In this document: positions 1 through 7,863 of the stretch, piece after piece | How positions within the stretch are numbered: the first letter of the stretch is position 1 | Layout: every line of letters starts with the position of its first letter | Assembly (NCBI GenBank): GCA_036881905.1 | Contig: JBAJNN010000018.1 | Span: 1-37,041, forward strand | Reading direction: 5' to 3' | DNA: 37,041 nt | Source of the DNA: JBAJNN01 sp036881905 | GTDB lineage: Bacteria > Pseudomonadota > Alphaproteobacteria > Rhizobiales > Im1 | Notes under the pieces: generated by a model | Told to the model about the DNA's origin: nothing | What the model saw: the letters and a program-made list of their open reading frames with translations, nothing else | The model's database searches: none | Translations under genes and position numbers: made by a program

Positions 1-50
1 AACCGCTCTCGACCCAGCGGCGTCAGTCGGGCATTGTTGTGGATGTTCAT
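1..50 (-). mobile_element. IS481-family transposase, N-terminal fragment cut by window edge
   Basis: On the minus strand an ATG at 48-50 opens a frame reading MNIHNNARLTPLGRER and runs off the window. This matches the conserved start of IS481-type DDE transposases (MNIHKNARLTP...). An AGGAGG-like ribosome site (CCTCC on plus, about 61-71) lies just upstream. The element's outer end is probably near 121, where the minus strand reads TGTTGTCG; IS481-type ends commonly start with TG. The catalytic DDE domain is outside the window, so whether the element is intact cannot be judged. Mosaic repeat copy A begins 17 bp further on. Confidence 0.75.
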
Positions 51-137
51 TCGGGCTTGCCTCCAAGGAGGTCTGAAGCTCAGTAACTCCAGTCTCCCCG
101 GTCAGGCCCGAATCGACAACATATTGAAAGCTCACAG

Positions 138-246
138 CTAGAGCATAATCCGAGCCGGAGCGAGAGCCAAGGATCGACAAGATTATGCTTATAAAACAAG
201 TAACTAAAGAATTTTCCGTGATTCCACCGCCACAGAAAATGCTCTA
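138..246. repeat. Mosaic palindromic repeat, copy A
   Basis: It begins CTAGAGCATAATCCGAGC and contains the partner segment AAGATTATGCTT, so the first half can fold into a hairpin. It ends ATGCTCTAG at 246. The right half differs from the other copies: it is AT-richer and lacks the GCGCCGGTTCGA palindrome. The terminal CTA (244-246) is the reverse complement of the bioN stop codon, so the repeat abuts that gene directly. Confidence 0.75.
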
Positions 247-837
247 GTCGAACGAGCGGGAATAGATCGCTTGAGAAACTTCGTCGGCTGTCTTCAATGT
301 GCGTACGATCAGTGGCACCAGAAGGGCCGTCAGGTTGCGCTCCAAACCACGCGCCTCCTGGGCCTGGCGAACCTCGTCCAGCACCGAGCGGACTAATGGG
401 ATAAACCGAAGGCAAAGCGAGATCGCCAGCGCGATCCGCTCTTTGTGGAACCGGCCGGGAGCATATTCCAAAGCAGCCTCCATGCCATCGACAAGCTCGC
501 TTGTCTTCGTCGTCAACGTCACAAGGGCCGCCGCGAGAATAAGCGCGATAAACCGCGCCACGACAAAGCCCGCGAAGACCATATCGGAAAGAGCGGCCTG
601 CACAACGAAGATGGCGGCAAGAATCCACAGGGCGGGACGAAGGGACGCAAATGCATGTCGCGGCGCGAGACCGGCCAACGCGAAGCCGATGATAACGAGC
701 GTTGCCGCCACGATCACCGATGGCCAGCCCTCGACGACGAAAAGGGCCGTGCAGAGCATGACAAGCAGCGCGAGCTTTATCGCCGGGCGAGAACGGTGGA
801 CGATACTGTCTCCAAAGACGTAAAGATCGGTCAACAT
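244..837 (-). CDS. bioN: EcfT-type transmembrane component of the biotin ECF transporter (BioN)
   Basis: This is the 197-residue integral membrane coupling subunit of an energy-coupling-factor importer; it links the substrate-binding protein BioY to the ATPase BioM in the inner membrane. Several hydrophobic segments fill residues about 20-110. The C-terminal cytoplasmic part has the EcfT signature with AQEARGLE and a second degenerate copy, IYSRSF, which dock onto the ATPase. The length fits BioN proteins, which are shorter than group II EcfT. Its start overlaps the end of bioM by 7 bp, which indicates translational coupling. Its TAG stop lies in the edge of mosaic repeat A. Confidence 0.9.
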   Translation of the reverse strand: MLTDLYVFGDSIVHRSRPAIKLALLVMLCTALFVVEGWPSVIVAATLVIIGFALAGLAPRHAFASLRPALWILAAIFVVQAALSDMVFAGFVVARFIALILAAALVTLTTKTSELVDGMEAALEYAPGRFHKERIALAISLCLRFIPLVRSVLDEVRQAQEARGLERNLTALLVPLIVRTLKTADEVSQAIYSRSFD

Positions 838-1499
838 TGCGATTTCGCGACGTAATCCGCGATGACTGTTGTCGGATCGCCGTCTCCGACGATCGAACCG
901 TTTTCGACATGCAACACCCGCTCGAAGCTGTTCATGAGGTCAAGGTCGTGCGAGACGACAACGATATCTTGCTCAAGGTCATGAAGCATGGACACGAATT
1001 TACATTTATTCCACAGATCGAGAAGGGTTGTCGGTTCATCGAGCACGATCATCCGCGGCTTCATCACCAGCACGCCCGCCAGGGCGATCATTTGTTTTTC
1101 CCCGCCACTGAGTTGGTGGGTCAGGCGATCGCGCAGATTGTCCAGCCCGAAGCGACCCAGAATTTCATTGATCCGTGCGCTCAACTCGGCTTTTGAGAGC
1201 TTAAGACGCTTCAGTCCGAATGCCAAATCTTCCGAAACGATTGGATAGACGATCTGATTATCCGGGTTCTGGAAAACGAAGCCGATGTGCCGCCTCAGGG
1301 CCTTCCTGTCCGGGTTCCCGTTTAGGCGCACCTCGCCCGAGGTCGGAATTTCGATCCCGTTGAAAAGACGGGCAAAGGTGCTCTTTCCCGAGCCGTTTCG
1401 TCCGATCATGCCGATCCGCCGCTGCGCAAGCCGAACATTTATGTCCTTCAGGACAGGAACGCCATTCTTCACTACGCAAACGCCCGAGAACTCGATCAT
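831..1499 (-). CDS. bioM: ATPase of the biotin ECF transporter (BioM)
   Basis: This 222-residue ABC ATPase powers biotin import with BioN and BioY. Visible motifs in order are Walker A GRNGSGKST (about 33-41), a Q-loop in FVFQNPDNQ (about 75-83), the signature LSGGEKQ (about 129), Walker B MIVLDEP (about 149) with the catalytic Glu, and the switch His in VVSHDLD (about 180). All catalytic residues are present. The segment after Walker B (LLDLWNKCKFVSML) departs from the usual polar sequence, which may be lineage drift. It overlaps bioY by 4 bp (ATGA-type junction) and bioN by 7 bp, so the three are one operon. Confidence 0.93.
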   Translation of the reverse strand: MIEFSGVCVVKNGVPVLKDINVRLAQRRIGMIGRNGSGKSTFARLFNGIEIPTSGEVRLNGNPDRKALRRHIGFVFQNPDNQIVYPIVSEDLAFGLKRLKLSKAELSARINEILGRFGLDNLRDRLTHQLSGGEKQMIALAGVLVMKPRMIVLDEPTTLLDLWNKCKFVSMLHDLEQDIVVVSHDLDLMNSFERVLHVENGSIVGDGDPTTVIADYVAKSQC

Positions 1500-2080
1500 G
1501 ATCGATGACGTCGCTCCGGGCTGTCAACCGATGTGGACGATGCCCCAGCAATAAGCGGATAAGACCGTTTGACAATCACAATCACGCCGGCCGCGATCAG
1601 GCCCTTGACGATGTCGCCTGGAATAAACAGTAGCGATGCCATGAGTGCGGTCCATAAGTCGATTTTGGCGACATAAGCACTCCATGGTATGCCAATGGCA
1701 TAAAGCACAATCACGCCCGCCAGGCAAATTGCGAAGGCTTTGGTGTAATGTAAGCCTTGCCAAAAATGCTCGGTCAGAGACCCGATCGCGAATGCGGCGA
1801 CGATAAAACCAATGAGATACCCTCCCGTCGGTCCCAGAAAGACTCCAAATCCTCCCCGCCCGCCCGGGAGCAGGGGCAGGCCGATCGCGACCAGAGCCAG
1901 GAAAAGGACAAGCGCGAGCCCTCCCCGTCTTGCGCCGAGAATTCCTCCCGCCAACATAACCCCTAGCGGCTGCGCGGAAATCGGAACGCCGACGACCGGC
2001 AACGTGATGGGTGGAAAGACCGCAAGCGCGGCGGTGATGGCGGCGAATAAGGCAATGAATACAATATCACGGGTTTCCAT
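1496..2080 (-). CDS. bioY: Biotin-binding S component of ECF transporter (BioY)
   Basis: This 194-residue membrane protein captures biotin. About six hydrophobic segments are visible, together with the BioY hallmark GGRGGFGVFLGPTGGYL (about 72-88), which forms part of the biotin site. The tail (about 180-194) is polar and Arg-rich. The gene starts 10 bp after the upstream dioxygenase gene and overlaps bioM, so all four genes are probably co-transcribed. No biotin synthesis gene (bioB, F, A, D) is present in the window. I saw no BioR operator (TTATAGATAA-like), the usual biotin control site in many alphaproteobacteria. Confidence 0.93.
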   Translation of the reverse strand: METRDIVFIALFAAITAALAVFPPITLPVVGVPISAQPLGVMLAGGILGARRGGLALVLFLALVAIGLPLLPGGRGGFGVFLGPTGGYLIGFIVAAFAIGSLTEHFWQGLHYTKAFAICLAGVIVLYAIGIPWSAYVAKIDLWTALMASLLFIPGDIVKGLIAAGVIVIVKRSYPLIAGASSTSVDSPERRHRS

Positions 2081-2090
2081 AAGCCAATCC

Positions 2091-3035
2091 TCAACTGTTT
2101 TGGAGCGACCGGTCGCATTTGATCATTCGACGATCGCGGTCGGCAAAGTATGAGCTTTGCGAAAGAACGGCGCCGTCGGCAAGCCCAATTTCCATATGTG
2201 AGTGGGTAAACGCTTTGTATCCATATTTTTCCACCGGGTATTCGAGGTTTCGGGCGCGTTGCAGATCATAATGCGCTCCCGCCTCCACGAACCGCATCAC
2301 GAAAGCGGCGCGCTTCGGCAATGACCCCTCTTCAAGCATGATGCTGCGGTGGATTACATATTTCGTGAAGAGCAGAACGTCGCCTGGCGCGAAACTGTCT
2401 TCAACCTGGTGGGCCTCAAGTATATCCAGCATGGCCGGCGCGTTCAGGATTCCCGATCGCAGCGCGAAATAGTCATCCATGCCGGTTTTTATTCCGGCCC
2501 GTTCCCTGGATTCCAGTGTTGAGACAATCGCCGGCTCAATCTGTTGGTAGATAAATTTTCCCGATATGACGTTTTCGGGAACACACGCCACGCCGCCCCG
2601 CTGTCTTTGCGTATCCACGCGATGCAATGGCGCCCAGATCGTGCAACCGAATTCTTCCGCGACCTGATAGCCGAAGCTCTGTACCCCGACATGCCAAGGA
2701 AAGCCTTTGCTGACATTTTTTTCCAGCTCGAAACACAATTCAAACGTAAAAAAGAGATCACGCCAGGTCAGACCCGTCAGCGCCCGGCGAAAATACGGCC
2801 GTTCGAGAAGGTCATAAATGTCGGTTTTTTCACTCTCGAAATCATACTTCAGTCGGCTGAACTCACTTTTGAAGCTGTCGGGCGCCCGACCCATTTCCAC
2901 CTCCACGCGATCGAGAAGCGTAGCGATCACGTTGGCATTGAAGAATCCTTCCAGCTTAACGAAGCCGTCGCGTTGAAATTTCGCCGCTTGCTCAGGCGTG
3001 ACGATAAACGCGTTGTCGAAGGGATGGTCACCCAT
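2091..3035 (-). CDS. PhyH-family Fe(II)/2-oxoglutarate enzyme with an atypical H-x-G metal motif
   Basis: This 314-residue protein has the layout of the phytanoyl-CoA dioxygenase family (double-stranded beta-helix). An N-terminal section (FQRDGFVKLEGFF, 20-32) resembles the family's usual opening. WHVG at 114-117 sits where WHxD is expected, followed by a strand (WAPLHRVD, 134-141) and GGVACVPEN. The distal metal His is probably H229 (TKYVIHRS), and R242 is the likely 2-oxoglutarate-binding Arg. By this eye alignment the metal-binding Asp is Gly117. That replacement is known from Fe/2OG halogenases such as WelO5 and BesD, but it could also mean another ligand (for example D141) or an inactive fold. 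The substrate is unknown. The gene is promoter-proximal to bioYMN, 10 bp upstream of bioY. Confidence 0.75.
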   Translation of the reverse strand: MGDHPFDNAFIVTPEQAAKFQRDGFVKLEGFFNANVIATLLDRVEVEMGRAPDSFKSEFSRLKYDFESEKTDIYDLLERPYFRRALTGLTWRDLFFTFELCFELEKNVSKGFPWHVGVQSFGYQVAEEFGCTIWAPLHRVDTQRQRGGVACVPENVISGKFIYQQIEPAIVSTLESRERAGIKTGMDDYFALRSGILNAPAMLDILEAHQVEDSFAPGDVLLFTKYVIHRSIMLEEGSLPKRAAFVMRFVEAGAHYDLQRARNLEYPVEKYGYKAFTHSHMEIGLADGAVLSQSSYFADRDRRMIKCDRSLQNS

Positions 3036-3276
3036 GGAGTGCTCCGATTCTCCGATTTATTCCAAAGCGCTCGGTGTTTACTCGATCACAAGCGCTTTGC
3101 CGTGTCAACGGAAAAGTTATGAGCTGCGCGCCGGTGTTTTTGACCTTGTCGGCAGGCATTTTACGCGCTATGCACCAGATTTTTCCTGCCGCACTGGTGG
3201 GTGTAGAATAAGAAAATATTGCGATGTTTAAGACCGTTGCAAAGACAACCTTAACAATAGACTCGGCGTGAACCAT
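3028..3276 (-). CDS. Possible small exported protein (82 aa), uncertain
   Basis: An open frame starts at ATG 3276 with a fair ribosome site (AAGGGAAGAG just upstream) and ends 8 bp inside the dioxygenase gene. Residues 5-30 look like a signal peptide (SIVKVVFATVLNIAIFSYS then TPTSAA). The remainder is short with two Cys and no recognised domain. Against it, a good promoter and operator candidate for the downstream gene lie inside this frame, and no homologue comes to mind. It may be spurious. Confidence 0.25.
   Translation of the reverse strand: MVHAESIVKVVFATVLNIAIFSYSTPTSAAGKIWCIARKMPADKVKNTGAQLITFPLTRQSACDRVNTERFGINRRIGALHG
3063..3108 (-). promoter_or_regulatory. Candidate promoter with two LacI-like palindromes upstream of the dioxygenase-bioYMN cluster
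   Basis: On the minus strand TTGACA (3103-3108) is a perfect -35 box; the -10 after a 17-bp spacer is poor (TCGAGT). The inverted repeat CAAAGCGCT (3063-3071) and AGCGCTTTG (3091-3099), separated by 19 bp, covers the spacer and the likely start site. Each arm centres on the palindrome AGCGCT, the core typical of LacI-family operators. The downstream arm is 27 bp from the ATG. No regulator gene is in view. Confidence 0.45.
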
Positions 3277-3328
3277 GCGTCTCTTCCCTTTTCTTCATTG
3301 TCGGTCATGCCGTTTAATCGCCTAAGCT

Positions 3329-5935
3329 TCAGGAGGCAACGATATTGACGATCTGACCCGGGATCACGATCACCTTTCTCACCGTCTTGTTGCCAATGGC
3401 CCGGCGCGCCTTCCCGCTCGCCAACGCCGCCACTTCAATATCCTTGCGCCCCGCTTGCCGTGCAACCGTGATTTCGTCGCGGCGACGGCCATTGATCTGA
3501 ACGGCGAGCGTCATGGTCTTGTCAACCAGAAGAGACGGATCGACTTTCGGCCAGGCGACATTGGCCAGAAGCGTGTCATGCCCGAGCATACGCCAGCATT
3601 CCTCGGCTAGATGGGGAATCACCGGAAAGGCCATGGCAATCACGAATTCCCCAGCCTCGCACAAGGCGAAACACCAGTCGGGCGATGGGTCTTCGCCGGC
3701 ATCCCGCACGGCTTGCGCCGTGACATTGACTAATTCATGAATGCGGGCAATGGCGCGATTGAAGCGCAAATTTTCAATATCTTTGGTTACCGCATCGAGG
3801 GCGCGATGCGCGGCGCGGCGCAAATCAAGAGCAGGTGCGCCAAAGCTCGCCGATTCACGGCGAGCGCCTGTCCCGACACGAGCGGCAATATCGCCGACCA
3901 GACGCCATAAACGCTGAATGAATCGGGCGGCACCCTGCGCCCCGGCGCTGCTCCACTCCATATCGCGCTCCGGCGGGGTATCCGACAACACGAACCAGCG
4001 CAAGGTATCGGCACCGAATTCGGCGAGCATTTCCTCGCAATCGACCACGTTGCGCTTCGATTTCGACATGGCCTCGATCGGGCCGACGCTCACCGCCTCG
4101 CCGGTTTTGGTATGGCGCGCGCCTTGCGCGTCCTTGACCACCTCATGGGGGTAAAGCCAGTTTCCCGACGCATCCTTGTAGGTCTCATGGCAAACCATGC
4201 CCTGGGTGAACAATCCGGCGAAGGGTTCATCGACGGTGAGATGGCCGGCGCGCCTCATGGCGCGAGCGAAAAACCGCGAATAGAGCAAATGCAGGATCGC
4301 GTGTTCGACGCCGCCGATATAACGATCGACCGGCATCCAGTAGGCACCGGCGTCACGATCGACCGGCCGGTCCGATCGCGGCGAACAAAATCTGGCGAAA
4401 TGCCATGAGGAATCGACGAAGGTGTCGAAGGTATCGGTTTCACGTTCGGCCGGTCCGCCGCAAGATGGGCAGACGACATGTTTCCAGTCGCGGTGGCACT
4501 CAAGCGGATTGCCCGGCTGGTCAAACGTCACATCATCGGGCAGGATGACGGGAAGATCGGCCCTGGGCACCGGCACCACCCCGCAGGTCGGGCAATGAAT
4601 GATCGGAATCGGACATCCCCAGTAACGCTGGCGCGAAATACCCCAGTCGCGCAGACGATACTTGACCATGCGCTCGCCGATTCCGGCGTCCTCCATGCGA
4701 CGGGCCACTTGCCTTTTGGCTTCGGCGACGCCGAGGCCGCTAAGAAAATCGGAGTTGATCATGCAGACCGCATCGCCATCCTGTACGGTGAGGGCTTCGC
4801 GGCCCACTGAGACGGTTTCGGGAGCAACATCGCGCGGGGCGACCACCGGGATCACCGGCAGGCCATAGTGACGGGCGAAGTCGAGATCGCGCTGATCATG
4901 GGCCGGACAGCCGAAAATCGCGCCGGTTCCATAGGTCATCAGGACGAAATTGGCCGAGAATAAGGGAATACGCACCCCATCGCGAAAAGGATGAAGCGCA
5001 TAAAGGCCAAGCGCAACGCCTTTCTTCTGCGCCCGCTCGATGGCCTCTTCACTGGTGCCCAACGCGGCGCAGTCGCGGACGAATTGCGCGACTTCAGGCG
5101 AGGTTCGCGCGGCTTTGGCGACAATGGGATGTTCGGCCGCCAAAGCGCAGAAACTGGCGCCGAAGATGGTATCGTGGCGCGTGGTATAAACGCTTAAACG
5201 GTCATCGAGCGCGTTGCCTTCGCCATCTTCGAGGACGAAAGAAAATTGCATACCGTCTGAGCGGCCAATCCAGTTTTTCTGCATCAGTCGGACTTTTTCC
5301 GGCCAGTGCTTAAGCCGGTCGAGGCCATGGAGCAAATCCTCGGCAAAATCGCTGATTTTGAAAAACCACTGCGCCAGTTCGCGCTTTTCCACCGGCGCGC
5401 CGGAGCGCCAGCCCCGCCCGTCGATGACCTGCTCATTGGCCAGAACCGTGTTTTCGACCGGGTCCCAGTTGACGGCCGAGACCTTGCGCTCGACCAGCCC
5501 CGCCGCCAGAAAGTCGATGAACATCTCCTGCTCATGGCGGTAATAGGAGGGATCGCAGGTGGCTATTTCGCGCTCCCAGTCGATCGCCAGGCCGATGGAT
5601 TTGAACTGGCGGCGCATGGTCGCGATATTCCGCCCGGTCCATTCGCTCGGATGTATCCCACGCTCGATGGCGGCATTCTCCGCGGGCAGGCCGAAAGCGT
5701 CCCAGCCCATGGGGTGGAGAACGTTGAAACCGCGGGCCCGCTTATAACGGGCGATGACATCGCCCATGGTATAATTGCGCAAATGGCCGATATGGATGCG
5801 ACCGGAGGGGTAAGGAAACATTTCGAGCACGTAGTATTTGGGCTTGTCCCCGTCTTCCAACGCTGCAAAACAGCGTTTCTCACACCATAGGTTCTGCCAA
5901 TACGGTTCAACAGAGTGTGGATTGTAGCGCTCCAT
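3329..5935 (-). CDS. leuS: Leucyl-tRNA synthetase
   Basis: This class I aminoacyl-tRNA synthetase of 868 residues (usual bacterial length) charges tRNA-Leu in the cytoplasm. It has the HIGH motif as HIGH at 48-51 in PYPSGRIHIGHLRN, the CP1 editing domain in the middle (TTRHDTIFGASF, about 250) and the KMSKS loop as MSKSK near 622. The C-terminal anticodon-binding and LeuS-specific parts are complete. AAGGAAGAG precedes the ATG by a good distance. The gene is divergent from yggS. In many alphaproteobacteria leuS is followed by lptE and holA; here a non-coding or doubtful stretch and the biotin cluster follow instead. Confidence 0.97.
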   Translation of the reverse strand: MERYNPHSVEPYWQNLWCEKRCFAALEDGDKPKYYVLEMFPYPSGRIHIGHLRNYTMGDVIARYKRARGFNVLHPMGWDAFGLPAENAAIERGIHPSEWTGRNIATMRRQFKSIGLAIDWEREIATCDPSYYRHEQEMFIDFLAAGLVERKVSAVNWDPVENTVLANEQVIDGRGWRSGAPVEKRELAQWFFKISDFAEDLLHGLDRLKHWPEKVRLMQKNWIGRSDGMQFSFVLEDGEGNALDDRLSVYTTRHDTIFGASFCALAAEHPIVAKAARTSPEVAQFVRDCAALGTSEEAIERAQKKGVALGLYALHPFRDGVRIPLFSANFVLMTYGTGAIFGCPAHDQRDLDFARHYGLPVIPVVAPRDVAPETVSVGREALTVQDGDAVCMINSDFLSGLGVAEAKRQVARRMEDAGIGERMVKYRLRDWGISRQRYWGCPIPIIHCPTCGVVPVPRADLPVILPDDVTFDQPGNPLECHRDWKHVVCPSCGGPAERETDTFDTFVDSSWHFARFCSPRSDRPVDRDAGAYWMPVDRYIGGVEHAILHLLYSRFFARAMRRAGHLTVDEPFAGLFTQGMVCHETYKDASGNWLYPHEVVKDAQGARHTKTGEAVSVGPIEAMSKSKRNVVDCEEMLAEFGADTLRWFVLSDTPPERDMEWSSAGAQGAARFIQRLWRLVGDIAARVGTGARRESASFGAPALDLRRAAHRALDAVTKDIENLRFNRAIARIHELVNVTAQAVRDAGEDPSPDWCFALCEAGEFVIAMAFPVIPHLAEECWRMLGHDTLLANVAWPKVDPSLLVDKTMTLAVQINGRRRDEITVARQAGRKDIEVAALASGKARRAIGNKTVRKVIVIPGQIVNIVAS

Positions 5936-5989
5936 TGCGTCCGCTCTTCCTTAAGTTTAAATGTCATGGAACAACGACCTGAAAGGTGA

Positions 5990-6018
5990 GATTTACACGC
6001 GGTTTGACGGCTTGACAA
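5990..6018 (-). promoter_or_regulatory. Candidate promoter of leuS
   Basis: The minus strand shows TTGTCA (6013-6018), a 17-bp spacer, and TAAATC (5990-5995), which fits a sigma-70-type promoter 54 bp before the leuS ATG. On the opposite strand TTGACA (6012-6017) could serve yggS, but no matching -10 box is clear. Confidence 0.4.
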
Positions 6019-6067
6019 GCGTAAGGGGCCGGATTTTCCGCAAGAGTGAATCCCGAAGGACTTGATT

Positions 6068-6766
6068 ATGGCGACATCTCAAGGCAGTAACATCGCGAAT
6101 CATGACCGGCTGGTCGAGATAAGACGGCGGATCGACACCGCGGCGATCGCCGCCGGTCGCCGACGGGCGAGCGTCACGCTCATGGCCGTGAGCAAGACAT
6201 TCGACGCCGATGCAATCAGGCCCGTGCTCAAAGCCGGCCAGCGGGTCTTCGGCGAGAATCGAGTGCAGGAAGCTTCGCGCAAATGGCCAGCCCTGCGGGA
6301 ACAGTTTTCGAGCGTTGAATTGCATCTGATCGGCCCCTTACAAAGCAACAAGGTTGGCGACGCCGTTGCGCTGTTCGACTGTATCCAGACTCTCGACCGA
6401 CCCAAACTGGCCAGAGCCCTTGCCCGTGAAATGGCAAGGCAAAACCGCTCCCCAATCCTTCTGGTTCAGGTCAATACCGGGGAAGAGGCACAGAAATCCG
6501 GCGTTCCACCCAATTCCGCGGACGCGTTCATAAGGCTGTGTCGCGAGGAATGCGGCCTTGTCCTTGCCGGGCTGATGTGCATCCCACCAGCGGGCGACGA
6601 TCCTGTCGTTCACTTCAATATGCTGGGTGAAATTGCCGGGCGCAACGGGCTTGCCGAACTCTCCATGGGAATGAGCAACGATTTCGAGGCGGCCATCTCT
6701 TGCGGCGCGACCATGGTGCGCGTCGGCGCGGCCATTTTCGGCGTGCGCCGGAAAGACCCGTCATGA
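6068..6766 (+). CDS. PLP homeostasis protein, YggS/PROSC family
   Basis: This 232-residue single-domain TIM-barrel protein of the YggS (PLPBP) family binds pyridoxal phosphate and helps keep PLP and amino-acid pools balanced; no catalytic activity is established for the family. The cofactor Lys is K43 in LMAVSKTF. Other family signatures are FGENRVQE, HLIGPLQSNK, VNTGEE and LSMGMSNDFEAAI. ATG 6068 is chosen because GAAGGA lies 7 bp upstream; a TTG at 6062 is also in frame. The gene is divergent from leuS, a pairing common in alphaproteobacteria. Confidence 0.93.
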   Translation: MATSQGSNIANHDRLVEIRRRIDTAAIAAGRRRASVTLMAVSKTFDADAIRPVLKAGQRVFGENRVQEASRKWPALREQFSSVELHLIGPLQSNKVGDAVALFDCIQTLDRPKLARALAREMARQNRSPILLVQVNTGEEAQKSGVPPNSADAFIRLCREECGLVLAGLMCIPPAGDDPVVHFNMLGEIAGRNGLAELSMGMSNDFEAAISCGATMVRVGAAIFGVRRKDPS

Positions 6767-6860
6767 CCGATTGCATTGTTGCCAGGGAATTGTAAAACGC
6801 GACTCTCAAAGGGGCGAATTGGCCCGTTACAACGAATCGATTTTCAGGATTTTTTCAAAA

Positions 6861-7841
6861 ATGGCTGAGCTCCGTGAAGAACTGATCACCATCATCGGAG
6901 GTTCCGGATTTCTCGGCAGCCATATTGTGCGCGCCCTCGCCAAACGTGATTGCCGAATCCGCGTTGCGGTGCGCAGGCCCGATCTGGCCGGGCATCTCTG
7001 CCCCCTTGGCATGATCGGCCAGATCATGCCGGTGCAGGCCAATGTGCGCTACCCGGCCTCCCTCGATGCGGCCTGTTCGGGTGCTTGTGCGGTGATCAAT
7101 CTGGTCGGTATTCTAGCCCCGTCACGACGGCAAAGCTTTGAAGCCATTCACGTCGACGGTGCCAAGGCCGTGGCCGAAGCCGCGCGCAAAGCCGGGGCCG
7201 AAACCTTGATCCACGTTTCGGCAATCGGGGCCGAGAACGAATCGCCTTCCCTTTACGGCCGCAGCAAGGCCCGGGGCGAGAAGGAAATCCGCCGGATCTT
7301 CCCCGAAGCGACCATCTTGCGCCCTTCCATTGTCTTCGGCCCCGAGGACTCCTTCTTCAACCGCCTTGCCGCCATTGCCCGCCTGTCGCCGGTTTTGCCG
7401 CTGATCAACGGGGGGAACACCAGGTTACAGCCGGTTTTTGTCGGCGATGTCGCCAAGGCCATCACCGTCATCATCGATGGCGACAAACACTTTGGCGCGA
7501 CCTACGAGCTTGGCGGCCCGGAAATCCTGAGCTTTCGCGAAGTGATGGCCTTCATTCTCAAGGCCGTCGAGCGCAAACGTTTTTTACTGCCGGTTCCCCG
7601 GTCGATCGTCAAGGCGCAGGCCGCCATTTTGCAGATGTTGCCCAATCCACCATTAACCCTCGATCAACTGCGAATGCTGGAACGCGATAATGTGGTCGGC
7701 GAGCAGGCCAAGGCGGAGGGACGAATCCTGGCGGCTTTCGGCATAAAACCACGCGGCATCGAGGCCATCGTGCCGGAATATCTGACGCGCTTCCGCCGCA
7801 CCGGCCAATTCAAGAGCCGGCGGGACCGCCTGAAACCATAA
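6861..7841 (+). CDS. NDUFA9-like NAD(P)-dependent epimerase (complex I-associated family)
   Basis: This 326-residue atypical SDR is related to the mitochondrial complex I accessory subunit NDUFA9. It has a Rossmann nucleotide site GGSGFLGSH (13-21), then VINLVGIL and HVSAIGAE, and the active-site-like YGRSKARGE (Tyr and Lys both present). LRPSIVFGPED follows and is typical of this group. Bacterial members are widespread in alphaproteobacteria; their exact role is unsettled, and a quinone or complex I link is inferred from homology. ATG 6861 was picked because the fold begins there; in-frame sequence upstream (from 6771) does not look like protein of this family. Confidence 0.88.
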   Translation: MAELREELITIIGGSGFLGSHIVRALAKRDCRIRVAVRRPDLAGHLCPLGMIGQIMPVQANVRYPASLDAACSGACAVINLVGILAPSRRQSFEAIHVDGAKAVAEAARKAGAETLIHVSAIGAENESPSLYGRSKARGEKEIRRIFPEATILRPSIVFGPEDSFFNRLAAIARLSPVLPLINGGNTRLQPVFVGDVAKAITVIIDGDKHFGATYELGGPEILSFREVMAFILKAVERKRFLLPVPRSIVKAQAAILQMLPNPPLTLDQLRMLERDNVVGEQAKAEGRILAAFGIKPRGIEAIVPEYLTRFRRTGQFKSRRDRLKP

Positions 7842-7863
7842 GCATCGGGATATGCCCCGGCCA

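Noticed and set aside
80..910. Long minus-strand open frame (276 codons) over bioN
   Set aside because: Arg/Cys-rich sequence with no family pattern; it is the off-frame of bioN, which has clear EcfT features and coupled overlaps.
2081..3328. BioR operator controlling bioYMN
   Set aside because: No TTATAGATAA-like palindrome found between leuS and bioY on either strand.
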